Notes: a model not told the origin generated them from the sequence alone. Counted from the first letter of the stretch, positions 37,999-46,808 are shown. The stretch is 64,000 nucleotides of DNA from Streptomyces eurythermus (GCF_014649115.1 NZ_BMSK01000005.1:310001-374000), one strand, 5' to 3'. Made by a program: numbers and translations.

Positions 37999-39210
37999 TC
38001 AGCGCCGGCCGGTCCGTATCGTCGTCGCCCAGCCCAGCGCCAGCCACACACCCGCCACCGCGCACACCCCGGCCCAGCCCCAGTGCCCGAAGGCGGGGCC
38101 CGCGGCGGCCGAGGCGAGCGCGCCGCCGGCGAAGCCCGAGACGACGTAGGCCGTGTTGGCGGTGGCCGGTGCGGTGGTCGTGGTGAGGGCCACGGTCTGG
38201 TTGGCCACATGGGAGGCGACCAGGGCCGCGTGGATCGCGATCGCGGCGGCGAACAGCGCCGGCAGCACGTGCCCGCCGAGCCAGAACAGCGGTACGGCGA
38301 CGGCGGCCAGTACGAACGCGGTGCCGACGACCCGCGCGGCACCGAACCGGTCCACCAGGCCGCCCGCCAGCGGCGCCACCACGCTGGCGGTGAGCCCGAA
38401 GAGGCCGAAGAGCCCGGCGGTCGCGGTGGACAGGTCGTACGCCGGCCCGGTCAGCAGCAGGGACAGCGAGGTCCACAGGGCGCTCCAGGCGCCGAACATC
38501 CCCGCCTGCCGGACGCAGGACCGCCGCAGCTCGGGGGAGCGGCGCAGCAGCCCCGGCAGCTCGGCCAAGCCGGAGAACAGCCCGCCCTGCCGGGCCGGCC
38601 GGTCGGACGGCAGGGCCAGCGCGGTGGCCAGCCCCAGGGCGAGGGTGAGGACGGCGGATCCGGCGAACACCCAGCGCCAGCCGAGGCCCTGCCCGGCGAG
38701 ACCGCCGAGCACCCGGGCCGCGACGATGCCGGTGAACAGCCCGGCGATGACGGCGGCGACGTGCCGGGCCCGCCGGTCGGCGGGGGCGCGGGCGGCCACC
38801 AGCGGGACCAGCAACTGGGGGATGACGGTCGCCGCGGCGGCGACGAAGACGGCGGCGGCCAGGGCCGCGGTGCCCGGTGCCACGGCCGCGGCGAGCAGCG
38901 CCACCGTGGTGGCGACGGAGAGCCAGGCGACGAGCGGCCGACGGTTGACGCGGTCGCCGAGCGGAGCGAAGAAGAGCAGGCCGGCGGCGTAACCGAGCTG
39001 GGCCACCGAGGCGATCCAGGCGACGGCGGACGGGGTGGTGCCGAAGTCGTGGGAGATCAGCGGGAGCAGCGGGGCCGCGAGGTAGATGTTGGCGGCCGTG
39101 ACGGCGGTGCATACGGCGATGAGCAGGAGGAAGAGGGTGCCGGAGGCCGGTCGCTCAGCGGCGGGTCCGCGGACGGGCGATGCCTGGTGGGTGGTGGTGG
39201 CTGACGGCAT
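37999..39210 (-). CDS. MFS drug efflux transporter (SCO4007-like)
   Basis: A 403-residue major facilitator with about 12 membrane helices. It has the motif A-like GDRVNRRPLVA after helix 2 and a long first half ending near residue 200. Divergent from the TetR gene 39346 and behind one of its two operators. In S. coelicolor the equivalent pair is SCO4007/SCO4008, where the TetR protein responds to cationic drugs and represses the pump (established knowledge). Product is likely a multidrug exporter. ATG at 39210 is preceded by AAGGAG. Confidence 0.9.
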   Translation of the reverse strand: MPSATTTHQASPVRGPAAERPASGTLFLLLIAVCTAVTAANIYLAAPLLPLISHDFGTTPSAVAWIASVAQLGYAAGLLFFAPLGDRVNRRPLVAWLSVATTVALLAAAVAPGTAALAAAVFVAAAATVIPQLLVPLVAARAPADRRARHVAAVIAGLFTGIVAARVLGGLAGQGLGWRWVFAGSAVLTLALGLATALALPSDRPARQGGLFSGLAELPGLLRRSPELRRSCVRQAGMFGAWSALWTSLSLLLTGPAYDLSTATAGLFGLFGLTASVVAPLAGGLVDRFGAARVVGTAFVLAAVAVPLFWLGGHVLPALFAAAIAIHAALVASHVANQTVALTTTTAPATANTAYVVSGFAGGALASAAAGPAFGHWGWAGVCAVAGVWLALGWATTIRTGRR

Positions 39211-39242
39211 GGCGGGGAGCTTCTCCTTAGAGCCGGCTCACA

Positions 39243-39271
39243 CAACTAACTGGTTGGTTGACAGACGTCAA
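39243..39271 (-). promoter_or_regulatory. MFS promoter with TetR operator 1
   Basis: On the minus strand -35 TTGACG (39271-39266), 17-base spacer, -10 TAGTTG (39248-39243). The operator AACTAACTGGTTGGTT (39244-39259) covers the -10 and differs by one arm base from a perfect AACCAA/TTGGTT palindrome. Confidence 0.75.
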
Positions 39272-39300
39272 CAGCGTGCACCGGCGTCCTCATTCCCGTC

Positions 39301-39339
39301 AACCAAATAGTTGGTTACCGACTCGTGGGCGCCTACCCT
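39301..39339 (+). promoter_or_regulatory. tetR promoter with TetR operator 2
   Basis: AACCAAATAGTTGGTT (39301-39316) is a perfect palindrome whose right arm TTGGTT also serves as -35. The -10 TACCCT (39334-39339) is 17 bases on, and the ATG begins 7 bases after it, so the regulator mRNA is probably leaderless and autorepressed. Confidence 0.75.
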
Positions 39340-39345
39340 GTCCCC

Positions 39346-39927
39346 ATGGCAACAGTGAGGGACCCCGAGGCCACCAAGGCCCGGATCTTCGAGGCGGCGG
39401 TCGCCGAGTTCTCCCGGCACGGCATCGCGGGCGCCCGCATCGACCGCATCGCCGCCGCGGCCAAGGCCAACAAGCAGCTGATCTACGCCTACTTCGGCAA
39501 CAAGGCGGAGCTGTTCACCCAGGTCCTCGGCCGATGCATGGTGGACCTGGCCGCGGCCGTGCCCGTCGACCCCGACGACATCGACGGCTGGGTGGACCGC
39601 CTCCTCGACTACCACGCCACCCACCCCGAGCTGCTGCGCCTGCTCTTCTGGGAGGGCATCGAGTACGGCACCGCCGAACTGCCCGACGAGGAGGCCCGCC
39701 AGGACCACTACGCCCGCAAGGTCGCCCAGGTCCGGGACGGCCAGGAACGGGGGGTCATCACGGACACCATCCCGGCCGGTGACCTGCTGATCCTGCTGAT
39801 CTCGCTGACGAACTGGATCTCCGCGGTCCCGCAGATGCGGCGCATCCTCGCGGGCACGGGGGACGGCGACCGGGACCGCCTGCGGGCCTCCGTCAAGGAG
39901 GCGGCCCGCAGGCTGGTGGCGCGCTAG
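39346..39927 (+). CDS. TetR-family repressor (SCO4008-like)
   Basis: A 193-residue TetR regulator. The N-terminal helix-turn-helix occupies residues about 8-55 (ARIFEAAVAEFSRHGIAGARIDRIA, then ANKQLIYAYFGNKAELF). The C-terminal ligand-binding domain contains acidic and aromatic residues suited to cationic drugs. ATG at 39346 is chosen because TACCCT lies at the right distance for a leaderless transcript; an upstream start at 39325 lacks a ribosome-binding site. It should bind both AACCAA-n4-TTGGTT operators in the divergent promoter. Confidence 0.92.
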   Translation: MATVRDPEATKARIFEAAVAEFSRHGIAGARIDRIAAAAKANKQLIYAYFGNKAELFTQVLGRCMVDLAAAVPVDPDDIDGWVDRLLDYHATHPELLRLLFWEGIEYGTAELPDEEARQDHYARKVAQVRDGQERGVITDTIPAGDLLILLISLTNWISAVPQMRRILAGTGDGDRDRLRASVKEAARRLVAR

Positions 39928-40050
39928 TCCGGGGCCGACCGCTTTCGGGCCGGCGCGCGACGTCCGTCCGGCCTTCCGGGCGGGACCGGCGCGCGGCGTA
40001 CGGTCGTGGCCGGGCCGGGGCTGTGGGCGGTGCCGTTCGGCCGGCGGACC

Positions 40051-43000
40051 CTAGTTGGTGCCGATCCGGGCCAGCAGGTCGACGATCCTGCTCTGCACCT
40101 CGGTGCTGGTGGACCGCTCGGCGAGGAAGAGCACGGTCTCGCCGGACGCCAGCCGGGGCCGGTCGGCCTGGTCGACGGCGGCGGTGTAGACGACCAGCGG
40201 GGTGCGGTTGAGCTGCCCGTTGGCACGCAGCCAGTCCACGATCCCGGCCCGCCGGCGGTGCACCTGCATCAGGTCCATCACCACCAGGTTCGGCCGGAAC
40301 TGCCCCGCCAGCGTCACCGCGTCGTTGTCGCTCGCGGCCCGCGCCACCTGCATCCCGCGCCGCTCCAGCGTCGTGGTCAGCGCCAGCGCGATCTCCGGGT
40401 GCTCCTCGATGAGCAGCACCCGCGGCGGATGCTGCTCGCTGTCCCGGGGCGCCAGCGCCTTCAGCAGTACGGCGGGATCGGCGCCGTACGCCGCCTCGCG
40501 CGACGCCTGGCCGAGCCCGGCCGTGACCAGCACCGGCACCTCGGCCGCCACGGCGGCCTGACGCAGCGACTGCAGGGCCGTCCGGGTGATGGGCCCGGTC
40601 AGCGGGTCCACGAAGAGCGCGGCGGGGAAGGCCGCGATCTGCGCGTCGACCTCCTCGCGCGAGTGCACGATGACCGGCCGGTAACCACGGTCGCTGAGCG
40701 CCTGCTGGGTCGTCACGTCCGGCGCGGGCCACACCAGCAGCCGGCGCGGGTTGTCCAGCGGCTCCGGGGGGAGCTCGTCGTCCAGCGGCTGCGGGCGCGG
40801 GGTGTCCGCCACCTCCACGGCCCCGCCCGGACCGTCCAGCGGCTCCGGTCCCTCGGCGGCGTCGGGTCCCGGCGCGCCGATGGCGTACGACCGCCCGGCT
40901 CCCTCGGTGCCCGGGGCCGGCCGCCCCGGCATGGGCGGCTGACCGGCCGGCGAGGGCTGCGGCGCCGGGGGCCGGCCGACGGGTGCCGGGTGACCGGGCA
41001 TCGGCTCGGACGCCGGGTGCGGCCGGGCCCCCTGCTCCGGCCGGGCCTCCTGGCGGCTGGCCGGGTCCGGGGGCGTGCCCAGCTTGCGGCGGCGGCCGGA
41101 ACCGCCGGGCGCGTGCGGCGGCGGGGTCGCCGTCGGCTGCTGCACCTGCGCGGCCTGCCGGGCGAACGGCACGCCCTGCCCGAGCGTCCGCACGGAGATC
41201 GACCGCCCCTGGGTGGAGTCCGGGTCGACCGGTCCGCCACCCGCGGCCTCGGCGGGCAACGGCTGTGCGGCCCGCGGCGGTCGACCACCAGGGGCGGTGG
41301 GGGGAGCGGCAGGCGTGCCGGGGACCGGGGTGCCCTGAGCGGGTGTGGCGGGTGTCGCCGGGACGGGGGGCGTGGGGTCCTGAGCCGGGAGCGGGGTTCC
41401 CGCGCCCGCGGTGTCGCCGGCACCCGGCCACTGCGGCGGGACGCCGGCCGTGGGGCCGCCGACGGGCGGCACCGGCACGGGCTGGGCGCCCGGCACCTGA
41501 CCGGGCGCGGTCTCGGCGGGCAACGGCAGCGGGCCCGGGCCCGCCACCGGGGTACCGGCGGGCGGGGTGCCCGGCTGCGCGGCGGCCGGCGACTGCGGCG
41601 CCCGCGCGGGCGTGGGCTGCCCGGCGGCACCCTGGACGGGTGCGCCCGACACGGGTGTGCCCTGGGCGGGCGTGGTCTGGACGGGCATGCCGTGGGCGGG
41701 CGTGCCCTGGGGCGGCGTGGCCGGGGTGGGTGCCGTGGGGGCGGGCGCCGCCGGGGCGGGCGTGGGCTGTCCGGGCGTGCCCTGGGCGGGTACGGCGGCA
41801 CCGGACTGGGCGCCGGGAGCCACGGGACCGCCCTGGAGGGGGATGCCCTGCCCGATCGTGCCCTGCGCGGCCGCGCCCTGCGCCGGAACGCCGGGCGCGG
41901 GGGTGTGCTGGCCGGGAAGCGGCGGTACGGCGGCGGTCCCCTGCGACACCTGGCCGGGTACGGCCCCCGGAGCCACCGCCTGGGCGGCCTCGGCGGGCTG
42001 CGCCACGGCCCGGCGCCGACGGCCGGTCGGCGCGCTGGTCGGGTGCGGCTGCGGCGGGGTGTGGTCCTCGGTCTGGTCGAGCGGTACGGCGTCGTGCCGC
42101 CCGTCGACCCCCGCCGGCCCCTCGACGGACACCGGCATCTGGGCGGGCAGCTGCACCTGACCGGGCAGCGGCGCCTGACCGGGTGCCTGCGCCTGGCCGG
42201 GCAGCGGGCCGGCACCGGGAACGTGCGGCCGGCCGCCCTCGGCGATCCCGGCACCCGGAGCGACGGGCGCACCGGCGACCGGGGCCGTGGGCACACCGGC
42301 GTCCGGGGTCATGGCCGCTCCACCCGGGCTCGGGTCGGCGGGCACACCGGCACCGGGAGCCACCGGTACGGCAGCACTCGCGTCGGCACCGGGAGCCGCG
42401 GGTACGGCCGTACCCGCGCCCGGGACCGGAGGCGTACCACTCACCGGGGCCGAAGTCTCGTGGGTCCCTTCACCCTCGTCGGCCCCCTGGGGCTCAGGGG
42501 TCTCGGGGGACCGGTCGGCGTCGGCCGGGGGCAGGGCGAACACCGTACGCGGGCCGCTCGCCTCCTGCGCCGCGGCACGTTCCGCCGCGGCGGCCAGCGC
42601 TCGTCGGCGCCGCCCGCCCGGCTGCGCGCCCTCGGCGGCGACGGCCTCGCCTCCGTGGGCGTCACCTGCCTGACCACCCTGGGCCGGAACCACCGGACCG
42701 CCCTGGACGGGAACGGCCCGCGCGCCCGGCGCCACCGCGTCACCGGCTCCCGTCCCGGCTTGCGCCGCGGGAAGGGCGGGCGGCAGGGCGGCCTGCGGTG
42801 CGGCGTCCACCTCGTGGCGGGCCCGCCGACCCGTACCCGAGGGCACGCCCTGCGGCGGCACGGTGCCGCCCAGGCCCGTACCCGAGGCGGCGGCCCCCGC
42901 GCTCTGCTCGGCCGAGGTCACGACGGCCCCTTCGGCCACGCCGTCGCCCGCGCCCCTGTTCTCACCGGCACCGGCGTCCGTACCGGCGCCCACGCCGTCG

Positions 43001-45108
43001 GCCGGCCGGGCGCGGCGCCGTCCGGTCCCGCCGGACGCGCTCTCCGCGCCCTCGGCCGGAACCACGCCGGTCTCCCCGGCGGGCGCGGAGGCCCGCCGCC
43101 GGCGCCGGCCGGTCGGGGCCGGTGCCCCGATCTCACCGGTGTCACCGGCACCGGCCAGGTCGCTCTCCAGGAAGGCGTCCGTGGAGGACCGCCGGGCCCG
43201 CCGCCGACCGCCCCCGCCACCCGGCTCGGCCGCGCCGGCATCGTCGCCGGAGACCTCACCGGCGTCCGGCAGCGGTCCGCCGACCACGGCGTCCGGCAGC
43301 GGCGCACCGGCGACGGCGTCCGGCAGCGGACCGCCGGCCACGGCATCGGGCAGCGGACCGCCGGCCACGGCGCCCGCGATGCGCGCGCCGACGGCGTCCG
43401 GGAGCTGCGCGCCGATGGCACCCGGGACCTGCGGCGCGATCGCGCCCGCCCCGCCCCCGAGGGGCACTTCGAGGACATAGGCGCTGCCGCTCATGCCCGG
43501 CACCTCGTGCGTCTGGAGCACGCCCCCGTGGGCGCGCACGATCCCGCGCACGACCGGCTCGTGCACCGGGTCTCCCCCGGCGTACGGCCCGCGTACCTCG
43601 ATCCGCGCGACCTCGCCCCGCTGGGCGGCGGCGACCACGACGGTGTTGTCCAGGTAACCGCCCGCCGATACGGGCGTGTTGCCGGTGGCGTCGACCCCGG
43701 CGACGTCCGCGACGAGGTGCGCGAGCGCGACGGCGAGCCGCCGCGGGTCGACCTCGGCCTCGATGGGTGGCGCGTGCACGGCGAACTGCACCCGCCCCGG
43801 CCCGATCAGCTCCACGGCCCCGTCCACACCGGCGGCGACGACGGCGTCCAGCATCACCTTCGTACGGGTGATGTCCTCGGTGCCCGCGTCCAGCCGCTGG
43901 TAGCCGAGGACGTTGTCGATGAGGGTGGTGATCCGGGAGTAGCCGGCGGACAGGTGGTGCAGGACCTGGTTGGCCTCGGGCCACAGCTGGCCGGCGTCGT
44001 CGGCCGCCAGCGCGGACAGCTCGCGCCGCAGCTCGTCCAGCGGCCCGCGCAGCGACTGCCCGAGCAGGGTCAGCAACTGCTCGTGCCGCCCGGCGAGGGC
44101 CTCGTACCGGTCCTTCTCCCGCTCGCCCAGCGCCGCGTACCGCTCCTCGCCGGCCGCCAGCTCCTCCGCGTGCTTCTCGCGCAGCTCCTCGAGCTCGGCG
44201 ACATGCTGCTGGCGCAGCGCGGTCAGGTCGGAGGCGTGCTCCTCGGAGAGCCGCTCGAGCTCCTCGGCGTGCGCCTTCTCCAGCGCGGCCTTCTCCTCGA
44301 CCACGGCGTCGTACGGCCGGCGGTCGGTGAAGGTCATCACGGCGCCGACGAGCTGGTCACCGTCGCGTACCGGCGCGGTGGTCAGATCGACCGGCACCTT
44401 CTGGTCGCCCTTGGACCACAGCACCTGGCCGCGCACCCGGTGCTTGCGGCCGGAGCGCAGGGTGTCGGCGAGCGGCGACTCCTCGTACGGGAAGGGCGAG
44501 CCGTCGGCGCGGGAGTGCAGCACGAGGGCGTGCAGCTCCTTGCCGCCCAGCTCACCGGCCCGGTACCCCAGTATCTGGGCGGCGGCCGGGTTGACCAGCA
44601 CGATCCGCCCGTCGGTGTCGGTGCCCACGACACCTTCCGCGGCCGCCCGCAGGATCATCTCGGTCTGCCGCTGCGAGCGGGCCAGCTCCGCCTCGGTGTC
44701 GACGGTCCCGGACAGATCCCGGACCACGATCATCAGCAGCTCGTCACCGGTGTAGCCGTAACCGTCGTACGCCTGCTGCCCGTTCTCCAGGTTCGCGCTG
44801 GTGACCTCGACCGGGAACTCGGTCCCGTCGGTGCGCCGCGCGACCATCCGGGTGGGCTTGGTACGGCCCTGCGGGGCCATGTGGTCGGGCCGCCGCATCG
44901 AGCCGGGGATGAGCCGTGAGTCGAACTGCGGCAGCAGATCGAGCAGCCCACGGCCGACGAGGGCCGTGCCGGGCGTCTCGAAGGCCTCCAGCGCGATGGT
45001 GTTGGCGTTGACGACGGTTCCGTTGGCGTTGACCAGGACCAACGCGTCCGGCAGCGCGTCGAGTATGGCTGCGAGGCGAGCAGCGCCTCGGGATGGCCTG
45101 CTGCTCAC
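40051..45108 (-). CDS. Giant PAS-PAS pseudo-histidine kinase with disordered linker and receiver domains
   Basis: A 1685-residue hybrid sensor. PAS 1 is about residues 10-130, PAS 2 about 145-265, then a coiled coil (about 275-340, many AEELERL-type heptads). The DHp region (about 340-400) reads LLGQSLRGPLDELRREL where kinases have SHELRTPL, so the phospho-accepting His is missing. The following HATPase-like region (about 420-548) lacks recognisable N and DxGxG boxes. Residues about 550-1450 are Pro/Ala/Gly/Thr low complexity with RRRRA clusters. A degenerate receiver (about 1454-1555) and a receiver with VVMDLM Asp near 1612 (about 1560-1680) finish it. GTG at 45108 follows GGGAGGAAGG. It may scaffold or sense rather than phosphorylate. 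Confidence 0.88.
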   Translation of the reverse strand: MSSRPSRGAARLAAILDALPDALVLVNANGTVVNANTIALEAFETPGTALVGRGLLDLLPQFDSRLIPGSMRRPDHMAPQGRTKPTRMVARRTDGTEFPVEVTSANLENGQQAYDGYGYTGDELLMIVVRDLSGTVDTEAELARSQRQTEMILRAAAEGVVGTDTDGRIVLVNPAAAQILGYRAGELGGKELHALVLHSRADGSPFPYEESPLADTLRSGRKHRVRGQVLWSKGDQKVPVDLTTAPVRDGDQLVGAVMTFTDRRPYDAVVEEKAALEKAHAEELERLSEEHASDLTALRQQHVAELEELREKHAEELAAGEERYAALGEREKDRYEALAGRHEQLLTLLGQSLRGPLDELRRELSALAADDAGQLWPEANQVLHHLSAGYSRITTLIDNVLGYQRLDAGTEDITRTKVMLDAVVAAGVDGAVELIGPGRVQFAVHAPPIEAEVDPRRLAVALAHLVADVAGVDATGNTPVSAGGYLDNTVVVAAAQRGEVARIEVRGPYAGGDPVHEPVVRGIVRAHGGVLQTHEVPGMSGSAYVLEVPLGGGAGAIAPQVPGAIGAQLPDAVGARIAGAVAGGPLPDAVAGGPLPDAVAGAPLPDAVVGGPLPDAGEVSGDDAGAAEPGGGGGRRRARRSSTDAFLESDLAGAGDTGEIGAPAPTGRRRRRASAPAGETGVVPAEGAESASGGTGRRRARPADGVGAGTDAGAGENRGAGDGVAEGAVVTSAEQSAGAAASGTGLGGTVPPQGVPSGTGRRARHEVDAAPQAALPPALPAAQAGTGAGDAVAPGARAVPVQGGPVVPAQGGQAGDAHGGEAVAAEGAQPGGRRRRALAAAAERAAAQEASGPRTVFALPPADADRSPETPEPQGADEGEGTHETSAPVSGTPPVPGAGTAVPAAPGADASAAVPVAPGAGVPADPSPGGAAMTPDAGVPTAPVAGAPVAPGAGIAEGGRPHVPGAGPLPGQAQAPGQAPLPGQVQLPAQMPVSVEGPAGVDGRHDAVPLDQTEDHTPPQPHPTSAPTGRRRRAVAQPAEAAQAVAPGAVPGQVSQGTAAVPPLPGQHTPAPGVPAQGAAAQGTIGQGIPLQGGPVAPGAQSGAAVPAQGTPGQPTPAPAAPAPTAPTPATPPQGTPAHGMPVQTTPAQGTPVSGAPVQGAAGQPTPARAPQSPAAAQPGTPPAGTPVAGPGPLPLPAETAPGQVPGAQPVPVPPVGGPTAGVPPQWPGAGDTAGAGTPLPAQDPTPPVPATPATPAQGTPVPGTPAAPPTAPGGRPPRAAQPLPAEAAGGGPVDPDSTQGRSISVRTLGQGVPFARQAAQVQQPTATPPPHAPGGSGRRRKLGTPPDPASRQEARPEQGARPHPASEPMPGHPAPVGRPPAPQPSPAGQPPMPGRPAPGTEGAGRSYAIGAPGPDAAEGPEPLDGPGGAVEVADTPRPQPLDDELPPEPLDNPRRLLVWPAPDVTTQQALSDRGYRPVIVHSREEVDAQIAAFPAALFVDPLTGPITRTALQSLRQAAVAAEVPVLVTAGLGQASREAAYGADPAVLLKALAPRDSEQHPPRVLLIEEHPEIALALTTTLERRGMQVARAASDNDAVTLAGQFRPNLVVMDLMQVHRRRAGIVDWLRANGQLNRTPLVVYTAAVDQADRPRLASGETVLFLAERSTSTEVQSRIVDLLARIGTN

Positions 45109-45370
45109 GAGACGCCTTCCTCCCTGTTACCGCACCTTGCCGACCGCTCGGGCCATCTTGCCAAGGCGCCCGCGACGTGTCACGCGAGGGAGTCTAAGGG
45201 CACGGGTCGTCCTCGCGGCGCCGGATGGCGGCGAGGTCCCACGAGGAAGTGACGGCGAACGCATGACCGATACCCCGGCTCCGCGAGACCTTCCCGGCTC
45301 CTTTACGGAACCGGCGCCCCCGTCGAACCCGCACGTCACACCCACGTCCGGGGCCGGGCCGGGCCGACCG

Positions 45371-45680
45371 GACCCGCGATCTCCGGCTCGGCCCGGAGAG
45401 GGCCGCGGGTCCCTGGCTCGGCCTGGACGAGGTCCTTGGTCGGTGGTGCGGCCTGGATGGGGTCCTTGGTCGGTGGGTCGGCGTGGGCGGGGCCGTTGTT
45501 TTGCGGCGGGGATCAGGCCGACACGCTGGTGTGCGGCTCGATCCGGACGGGGCCGCCGGCCGGTGGTTCGGCCTGGGCGGTCGTGCCGGCCGGTGGTTCG
45601 GTCTGGGCGGGGACTCCGGTCGGTGGTTCGGCCTGGGAGGACCCGCCGGTCGGCGCTTCGGTCCGGGCGGGGCCGCCGAT
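45371..45680. repeat. 30-bp minisatellite spanning the 3' end of the inhibitor gene
   Basis: A CGGTGGTTCG-like decamer recurs every 30 bases at 45381, 45411, 45441, 45471, 45501 (diverged), 45531, 45561, 45591, 45621 and 45651, about ten units. The TGA stop of the SSI-like gene (45513-45515) lies inside the diverged fifth unit, so about half of the array is coding (ten-residue repeats such as PAGTTAQAEP) and half is not. Confidence 0.85.
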
Positions 45681-46199
45681 CCGCGGCAGCAGGGGCACCA
45701 TGCGGTCCCACCGCGCGATCCGGCACCCGTCCCCGCGGTCGTACGTGGCGTCGACCGGGCGTCCGGCCCAGGTGCCGGTGATCCGGGCGGTGGCCGGGCC
45801 GCCGTGGACCATGGTGCAGACGGTGCCGGGGGCGACCGGCGCGAAGGGGTCCCGCCCCCACCGCGTGTTCTCGTCGAGCACCCGGCAGGCCCCGACGGTG
45901 TCCGGGTGCCGGCCCGCCTCGGGGTGGCAGTACACGTCGTACCTCCCGTCCCGCCCGGCACCGGCGTGCCGGACCACGACGGTGAGGTGATCACCCCGGT
46001 CCTCGGGCCGGACGGGGGGCGGCATGGCGCCGGACGCGCGGTCCTCGGGCCGCACCGGCGGTGGCATGGCGCCGGCCGCGGCGGCGGGTACGGCGGCGAG
46101 GGGGAGGAGGCAGGCGGCGACGGCGAGGGACGCCAGGACGCGGTGGCGGCACCGTGCGGTGACCGACGGGGCCGGCGGGACCGGCAGAGCAGAGACCAT
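45513..46199 (-). CDS. Secreted subtilisin-inhibitor-like (SSI) protein with repetitive C-terminal tail
   Basis: A 228-residue precursor. After a signal peptide (VLASLAVAACLLPLAAVPAAA) comes a 12-residue tandem duplication (GAMPPPVRPEDR, about 43-66). The SSI domain follows (about 70-172) with the typical four cysteines: YDVYCHPEAG, GACRVLDE, the reactive-loop CTMVHGG and the closing DGCRIARWDRMVPLLP. GTWAGRPVDATYDR is the family hallmark. The last 50 residues are a Pro/Glu/Thr repeat encoded by a 30-bp minisatellite, which ordinary SSI proteins lack. It should inhibit subtilisin- or trypsin-like proteases outside the cell. The start may be ATG at 46199. Confidence 0.88.
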   Translation of the reverse strand: MVSALPVPPAPSVTARCRHRVLASLAVAACLLPLAAVPAAAAGAMPPPVRPEDRASGAMPPPVRPEDRGDHLTVVVRHAGAGRDGRYDVYCHPEAGRHPDTVGACRVLDENTRWGRDPFAPVAPGTVCTMVHGGPATARITGTWAGRPVDATYDRGDGCRIARWDRMVPLLPRIGGPARTEAPTGGSSQAEPPTGVPAQTEPPAGTTAQAEPPAGGPVRIEPHTSVSA

Positions 46200-46363
46200 G
46201 CCCTGTCAACGCCGGACCGGCCGGGACGTTTCGCCGCGTCGGCGGGAAGCCCTTTGCCCTGCGGCCCGCCTGCCTAGTACCGTGGGGGGCGATTGGTGAC
46301 AGGGCACTCGCCTGTGTCATCATCTGCACGCACCATTCGCGCGCTCGCGTGAGCGGTTGTGCT

Positions 46364-46454
46364 GGAGGCGTCGCCTAGTCCGGTCTATGGCGCCGCACTG
46401 CTAATGCGGTTTGGGCCTTAAAGCCCATCGAGGGTTCAAATCCCTCCGCCTCCG
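46364..46454 (+). tRNA. tRNA-Ser (anticodon GCU)
   Basis: 91-base class II tRNA: acceptor GGAGGCG / CGCCTCC, perfect anticodon stem CCGCA/TGCGG around CTGCTAA (anticodon GCU), long variable arm, T-loop GTTCAAATCC. It is the second tRNA-Ser(GCU) in this window. Confidence 0.95.
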
Positions 46455-46461
46455 CTCCCAC

Positions 46462-46492
46462 CGAAGCCCCGGTCCCCAGGACCGGGGCTTCG
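46462..46492 (+). terminator. Terminator after tRNA-Ser
   Basis: Perfect 14-bp stem CGAAGCCCCGGTCC / GGACCGGGGCTTCG with a 3-base loop, followed by TCGTT. Confidence 0.88.
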
Positions 46493-46569
46493 TCGTTCCC
46501 CGGGTCTCCCTCGCCCCAATCCTGGTCTGCGGGCGTTTCCGCAGGTCAGAGGGGGTGTGGGGATCGGAT

Positions 46570-46598
46570 TTCACATGACGGCGGCAGTCATGTAATGT
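46570..46598 (+). promoter_or_regulatory. Probable promoter of tRNA-Arg
   Basis: TTCACA (46570-46575), 17-base spacer, TAATGT (46593-46598), about 60 bases before the tRNA. Confidence 0.5.
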
Positions 46599-46658
46599 TC
46601 TTCCTGTCGCCGCGAGCGGGCCGAAAGGACCGGGAGCGAAGGCAAAACAAAAGAACAA

Positions 46659-46731
46659 GCACTCGTAGCTTAACGGATAGAGCATCTGACTACGGATCAG
46701 AAGGTTGCAGGTTCGAATCCTGCCGAGTGCA
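46659..46731 (+). tRNA. tRNA-Arg (anticodon ACG), AICE integration target
   Basis: 73-base tRNA with acceptor GCACTCG / CGAGTGC, anticodon stem TCTGA/TCAGA around CTACGGA (anticodon ACG), T-loop GTTCGAATCC. Its 3' part from the anticodon loop is the left attachment site and remains intact after integration. Confidence 0.96.
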
Positions 46732-46733
46732 CA
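46690..46733 (+). repeat. attL (44-bp core)
   Basis: Starts CTACGGATCAGAAGG at the anticodon loop and runs through the tRNA-Arg 3' end plus two bases (ends GAGTGCACA). Identical to attR at 57469-57512. Confidence 0.95.
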
Positions 46734-46739
46734 CAGGTG

Positions 46740-46767
46740 AGAGGCCCCGGATTACTCCGGGGCCTCT
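46740..46767 (+). terminator. Hairpin just inside attL
   Basis: 11-bp perfect stem AGAGGCCCCGG / CCGGGGCCTCT around a 6-base loop, followed by TTGCG. It can terminate the tRNA transcript on the element side and int from the other side (46 bases after the int stop). Confidence 0.8.
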
Positions 46768-46779
46768 TGCGTTTCAGGG

Positions 46780-46807
46780 GCGTACAGCAGCGAAGTACAG
46801 CAACCGC
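46780..46807 (+). repeat. Left copy of 28-bp internal arm repeat
   Basis: GCGTACAGCAGCGaAG followed by TACAGCAACCGC; 27 of 28 bases match 57361-57388. Each copy contains two GTACAGCA words about 13 bases apart. It lies about 50 bases inside attL, where Int or Xis arm-type sites are expected. Confidence 0.75.
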
Positions 46808-46808
46808 G

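Noticed and set aside
40006..44919. A 1637-codon plus-strand frame opposite the sensor kinase gene
   Set aside because: It mirrors the Pro/Ala-rich linker; PAS and receiver domains are on the minus strand.
45127..45861. A 244-codon minus-strand frame through the 30-bp repeats
   Set aside because: A 30-base repeat keeps every frame open; the composition is Pro/Arg shadow, and the inhibitor frame is the one with SSI motifs.
46690..46733. Reading attR (57469-57512) as a second tRNA-Arg gene
   Set aside because: Only the 3' half is present; there is no acceptor 5' arm or D-arm, so it is an attachment site.
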